A DNA stretch of 64,000 nucleotides from Prostheceraeus crozeri (Eukaryota > Platyhelminthes > Polycladida > Euryleptidae): assembly GCA_907163375.1 (NCBI GenBank), contig CAJQUW010005335.1:174950-238949 (forward strand), written 5' to 3'. A program made the translations under genes and the position numbers. Shown piece after piece: positions 60,900 through 64,000 of this stretch. The number at the start of each line of letters is the position of its first letter. Position 1 is the first letter of the stretch. The notes below the pieces were generated by a model. It did not search any database and was not told where the DNA came from. It saw only the letters and a program-made list of their open reading frames with translations.

Positions 60900-60960
60900 G
60901 TGGAATATATAACCAGCAAATCCTACTCCGGCGTCCCTTAAGAAATTTTTTTATTATAAA
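60900..60960 (+). promoter_or_regulatory. Putative promoter of the protease gene
   Basis: AATATATAA at 60904-60912 is a good TATA box about 50 bp upstream of the ATG at 60961, followed by CCTACTCCGGCGTCCC where transcription could begin. Inferred from sequence only. Confidence 0.35.
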
Positions 60961-61389
60961 ATGAACAACATAAATGAGTTTTTAAAATTATATGGAACGC
61001 AAACAACTACAAATTTTGATCTAAAGAAAATTGCAAATCAATTAGGAATAAAGAATTTTCATGTTCTAATGAGAGACGAATTACAATTGATCAAAAATAA
61101 GCCAACAATAACTATAAATTTCATAACAAATCTTCATACGTCAGATGAAAAAGGAATACATTGGTCTGCAGGTATCTTTAATAAAAATCGAGATAATTAC
61201 TATTTCGACTCTTATGGATTGCCTCCAACAAACGAAGTCAAAAAATTACTTGGCAATGGAACTTATAATACATTTCAAATTCAAAAACCGGGAACTACTT
61301 TCTGTGGTCAATTATGTCTTTATGTTTTGTTTAAATTGCAAAAAGGAGTACCATTTCTTGATATTATGTTAGAATTGAACGAACCGTAG
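60961..61389 (+). CDS. Polinton/Maverick adenovirus-type cysteine protease
   Basis: An intact 142-codon frame, ATG to TAG. In Polintons this protease is thought to mature virion proteins. The catalytic set is visible: His67 in GIHWSAG, Asp83 in YYFDSYGLPPTNEV, Gln108 in the stretch before TTFCGQLCLYVL, and Cys115. The length is short for adenain-type proteases (usually about 200), but the whole catalytic core is present. It is convergent with the integrase frame, with a hairpin between the two stop codons. It has no frameshift, unlike its neighbour. Base composition is strongly AT-rich like the rest of the Polinton. Confidence 0.85.
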   Translation: MNNINEFLKLYGTQTTTNFDLKKIANQLGIKNFHVLMRDELQLIKNKPTITINFITNLHTSDEKGIHWSAGIFNKNRDNYYFDSYGLPPTNEVKKLLGNGTYNTFQIQKPGTTFCGQLCLYVLFKLQKGVPFLDIMLELNEP

Positions 61390-61404
61390 GTTCTATGGCT
61401 ACGC

Positions 61405-61436
61405 CTAACAAGGGAATTTCATTCCCGAAACGTTAG
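61405..61436. terminator. Hairpin between convergent Polinton genes
   Basis: CTAAC (61405-61409) pairs with GTTAG (61432-61436). Inside, GGGAAT-TTC-ATTCCC (61412-61426) is a perfect 6-bp stem with a triloop, followed by GAAAC. It lies 16 bp after the protease stop, in a gap shared by both genes' 3' ends, and AATAATAATGATAATG follows. It could act in 3'-end formation. The stem-GAAAC layout also resembles Penelope-type termini. Confidence 0.4.
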
Positions 61437-61558
61437 TTCCAATAATAATGATAATGATAATTAAAAATCAGTTCGTTGTAATTCATTTTGATAAAATCGG
61501 CCTCTGATATCTTCATCATCTAAATCTTTGATTTCGTAAGTAATCGGATAAGTTTGAT

Positions 61559-62752
61559 TTATTTTACAAACTTCAAATATCTCTTTCGTCCAGTATCCGA
61601 CGAAGCCTTTTCAAATTTATTCTTATACTTAAATATTCTAACTCTATCACCAATTTTAAATTTCGGCTTAAGTTTCTGCAAATTCGGATTACTCTCATTC
61701 GAATAATTATTCTCGAAAATTTTCTTTCGGATTAAATCAGGGTCGTCAGAAGCATTCTTTGGAGTTTCTTCAATACCAGAATGAACTTTATTATTGTACT
61801 CTTCTACAATTCCTGGTAATATCTTCAACCATTTCTGATTTCTTTGCTCAGTAAATTTCTTGAATAATTAATTTTTTAACGTCCGATTGAATCTTTCTAT
61901 CACTACGGCTTTCCCTGCATTTTCAGTTGAATAAACAGTTTAAAATAGTGGCTGAACGTTTCGGTTATAAAATTCCGTCCCTTTATCAACAAACAATTTT
62001 TTTGGCTTTCTCTTACTTTCTTTAAAGATTTCTTCAAACGCATATTTAACTGGCAGACCACTTTCATTTTTCAAAGGCTTTACCCAAGCGTATCGTGTAT
62101 ATAAATCTATAACGGTCAATGCGTATTTGTAGTCCCTTTCATTCGGCATATGAATAAGATCAGCACTCCAAATATCATCTTTATTAAATACTTTTACTTT
62201 CAATAAATATTTAGGCTTTCTATATTCTTTATGAATTTCAGACGCGTAGGTTCGAGCGTTGCTCTCAGACAGCTTTGCTGACGTTTCATCTATCCCCTGA
62301 CCGAATAATATTTTAGCTTGTAAAGCTTTCTTAACAAACATTCTTTCAATTTTTTCTCTAAATGTAGGATTTTGATTACTATCTAATTCTTGAATCATCT
62401 TCTTATCAGCTTCATGTCGAGAACTTAGGTCATGATTTCGATAAGCTAAATCATGCCTCTAAGCAGCGGCATCTACTCTATTTATTGGTTATTCACCTGG
62501 TTTCGGATTATTATTCTCATCTAGTCTTATATCTAATCGAGTTCCTGGACCGGTATATGAATGACCAAGAAGATGTTTTTCTTTCGAATATTTACTCCAA
62601 ATAAATCCAGGAAAGTTTTCTAATGTTTTTTGTATGTCGTTACCTACATAAATTTTACAATTTGAGGTTTTATTTTTGTTTAACAGATAATTTAATAAAT
62701 CTAAATTAGCAATTTTTAATTTAATTAAATTTTCGGAATTTTTAGAATTCAT
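61559..62752 (-). pseudogene. Polinton PLA2-like domain joined in frame to an rve-type integrase
   Basis: A single 398-codon frame interrupted by four in-frame stops (TAA 62489-62491, TAG 62459-62461, TAA 61940-61942, TAA 61868-61870), with no net frameshift. N-terminal: a ~60-residue leader, YTGPGTRLDIRLD (calcium-loop style) and RHDLAYRNHD (His-Asp catalytic pair) as in parvovirus-type phospholipase A2. C-terminal: DDIWSADLIHMP (Asp, 62159-62161), LFVDKGTEFYN (Asp, 61985-61987), VVIERFNRTL (Glu, 61895-61897), and a KFKIGDRVRIFKYKNKFEKA chromo/SH3-like tail. Only 29 codons separate the second Asp and Glu, against 35 in the family, so a small deletion lies near the third stop. The integrase would insert the element; the PLA2 domain probably aids membrane passage of particles. 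Confidence 0.8.
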
Positions 62753-62793
62753 TTTAAAAGATAAAATAAAAGTTTTACCTAATCGAACCTTGT

Positions 62794-62828
62794 TCAGGGG
62801 CTTTAGCCGATCGGACGAAAGGTCCTGA
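62794..62828. other. Compact three-stem structure between Polinton genes
   Basis: TCAGG...CCTGA closes two short hairpins, GGCTTTAGCC (62799-62808) and GGAC-GAAAG-GTCC (62813-62825), partly competing for bases. It sits in the 81-bp gap between two same-strand genes. It may be an RNA element in the leader, or chance. Confidence 0.3.
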
Positions 62829-62833
62829 GGTTA

Positions 62834-63322
62834 TTACCGAATCATACTAGGACTTAGATATATTCCAGAACCATCTTTTGTTTCTTTAATTTCAATTAAA
62901 TCATCAACATTGTGGAGAATATTTTTAAGAACTCGTTTCCCTTCATCAACCAAATTTAATTTACTAATGAAATTATCTACTATTCCGTCACCCCTAGCAA
63001 CTTTCTCTAACTCTCTATTATGACGTTTTTGTTCTTCTAATGCTGCTTTCTCTGATTTATTTTTATTTACTGCTTGGACAATACCAGCTGTCCCACCTGC
63101 AACACTTCCTGCTGCTGCTATGCCCCCTATTATTAGTGGAATTAATGGGAGAATTCCACCATTCTTTTCTTCTTGTAATTGAATATTCTCTATCATTGGT
63201 TTACTTATGTAATACTTTTTTTTGTTAATCGTAATAGTTTTAGGTGTATTTTTGTCAACAATGTTACGTAGTTTTAATTCAACAATTTTATTATTACTAT
63301 TATTACTTTCCGCTTGCGACAT
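62834..63322 (-). CDS. Small Polinton protein with hydrophobic segment
   Basis: An intact 162-codon frame. Residues about 1-50 are polar and basic. Residues about 54-85 form a Gly/Ala/Ile-rich hydrophobic segment (GGILPLIPLIIGGIAAAGSV) suited to membrane insertion. A charged helix follows (NKSEKAALEEQKRHNRELEK), and the end reads KDGSGIYLSPSMIR. Position next to PLA2/integrase and capsid-type genes suggests a minor virion or membrane-active protein comparable to adenovirus core/cement proteins. I do not recognise a specific family, so the role is inference. Confidence 0.6.
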   Translation of the reverse strand: MSQAESNNSNNKIVELKLRNIVDKNTPKTITINKKKYYISKPMIENIQLQEEKNGGILPLIPLIIGGIAAAGSVAGGTAGIVQAVNKNKSEKAALEEQKRHNRELEKVARGDGIVDNFISKLNLVDEGKRVLKNILHNVDDLIEIKETKDGSGIYLSPSMIR

Positions 63323-63329
63323 TTTTAAT

Positions 63330-63460
63330 AAAAAAATTTTAAGTTATCAAAAATTTTTAAGTTATCAAAAATTTTAATCTATTTTAGTTATCAAAAAATT
63401 TTAAGTTAAGAATTTTTAATCTATTCTAGTTATCAAAATTTTAAGTTATCAAAAAAAATT
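63330..63460 (-). repeat. AT-rich short tandem repeat between Polinton genes
   Basis: AAGTTATCAAAAATTTT and variants recur six times or more at roughly 17-35 bp spacing, some with TAATCTATT spacers. It lies upstream of the 62834-63322 gene and just after the stop of the 63459 gene, where a promoter for the former would be expected. Confidence 0.6.
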
Positions 63461-64000
63461 AATTAATCCTAGCCATCTTTCCATTAAGAATTTCAATAGA
63501 ATATTTTACATCTTCCAGCAATAAACCATAAGCCATCAATGAAGTTGTGGAATCATTCTTTTCAATATTAATTGTTACATCACAACCAGTCTTGATAATA
63601 TCTTCAGATTGTGCACTTAAATCGAAACAGAAAACAGGATATAAATGTCTCCAATCTCCAGGAGTTAATTGTGGTTCAACTCCAAATTCTATACAAAGAT
63701 TTCGATAAGAATCATATCCTTCCATAAATTGATTATTGGTATCATCGAATCTTAATGGATCAATTGGATATCGGGTTTGATTTAATGAAACTTGCAAACT
63801 TCGAATTGTATTAATATGAAAAAGATTGTTGTTCTTATCAAAACTTGGAGAATTATTTCTCTGAAAAGTTAGTAATAAATATCTTGGAGTATTCGAAGTT
63901 CTAGTAAAATGCCAGTTAAATCTTTGTTCGGAAAAAGTTACTGAACTAGCAGTACGCTTTAGAAAATTTACTGGAATTGGTTTGTTAGTATTAAATCTTT
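63459..64000 (-). CDS. Polinton capsid-type protein, 5' part beyond window
   Basis: An open frame of at least 180 codons without a stop from the window edge to TAA at 63459, so the start lies outside. Readable blocks: RTASSVTFSEQRFNWHF, NNQFMEGYDSYRNLCIEFGV, DWRHLYPVFCFDLSAQSEDI, CDVTINIEKN and AYGLLLEDVKYSIEILNG. This pattern occurs in Polinton/adintovirus-like structural proteins. I cannot tell from this part whether it is the penton-like or another virion protein. No frameshift is seen. Confidence 0.6.
   Translation of the reverse strand, partial: RFNTNKPIPVNFLKRTASSVTFSEQRFNWHFTRTSNTPRYLLLTFQRNNSPSFDKNNNLFHINTIRSLQVSLNQTRYPIDPLRFDDTNNQFMEGYDSYRNLCIEFGVEPQLTPGDWRHLYPVFCFDLSAQSEDIIKTGCDVTINIEKNDSTTSLMAYGLLLEDVKYSIEILNGKMARIN

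Noticed and set aside
61559-62752. Stop-codon reassignment to explain in-frame TAA/TAG in the Polinton integrase
   Set aside because: The stops fall where family members have different residues, a small deletion lies beside one stop, and neighbouring genes use normal stops. Ordinary decay is simpler.

Overview
The window is non-genic DNA from a metazoan, most likely a marine invertebrate. That guess rests on AT-rich DNA, frequent TAGGCCTAC and TACATGTA words, and the mix of repeat families; echinoderm, hemichordate or mollusc all fit and I cannot choose. I found no convincing host protein-coding gene, rRNA or intact tRNA. Almost every readable coding segment belongs to a transposable element, and most are broken by frameshifts or stops.

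Layout: 1-5.4 kb holds sparse dispersed repeats, including a CpG-rich 16-base word (TGTCGCGAGCGTTACC) and a palindrome. 5.4-12.8 kb is satellite territory: a 355-bp dimeric satellite, a ~200-bp satellite, then the related satellite inverted and split by a CR1/jockey-like LINE (10.74-12.53 kb). 12.8-15.2 kb has a TIR-bearing MITE, a 302-bp tandem duplication and four more copies of the 16-base word. 16.2-20.9 kb is a minus-strand two-ORF LINE whose reverse transcriptase is split by a 2.16-kb hAT-like element with an exact 8-bp target duplication; that element carries a ~620-bp palindrome. 21.4-22.9 kb is a Penelope-like element (RT plus GIY-YIG) followed by a hammerhead-type ribozyme fold. A tRNA-derived SINE (27.2 kb), a decayed Crypton (28.7-30.0 kb), paired hairpins (30.3 kb) and a decayed piggyBac (32.3-33.9 kb) follow.

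The right half is sparser: a rearranged LINE (38.3-39.7 kb), a ~575-bp CT microsatellite (45.7-46.3 kb), a 4.07-kb element with perfect terminal inverted repeats (48.2-52.3 kb), an RTE-like LINE remnant (54.5-55.6 kb), tRNA-like and 7SL-like segments (56.5-56.9 kb), and a nearly full-length LINE with a restriction-like endonuclease (56.9-60.2 kb). From 60.6 kb to the edge lies part of a Polinton/Maverick: an intact adenovirus-type protease, a phospholipase-A2-like/integrase reading frame with in-frame stops, a small membrane-type protein and a capsid-type protein running off the window.

The genes do not form a host pathway. The Polinton genes belong together as one virus-like DNA transposon; each other element carries its own mobility enzymes. 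Nesting gives relative ages: satellite before the 10.7-kb LINE, and the 16-20 kb LINE before the hAT-like element.
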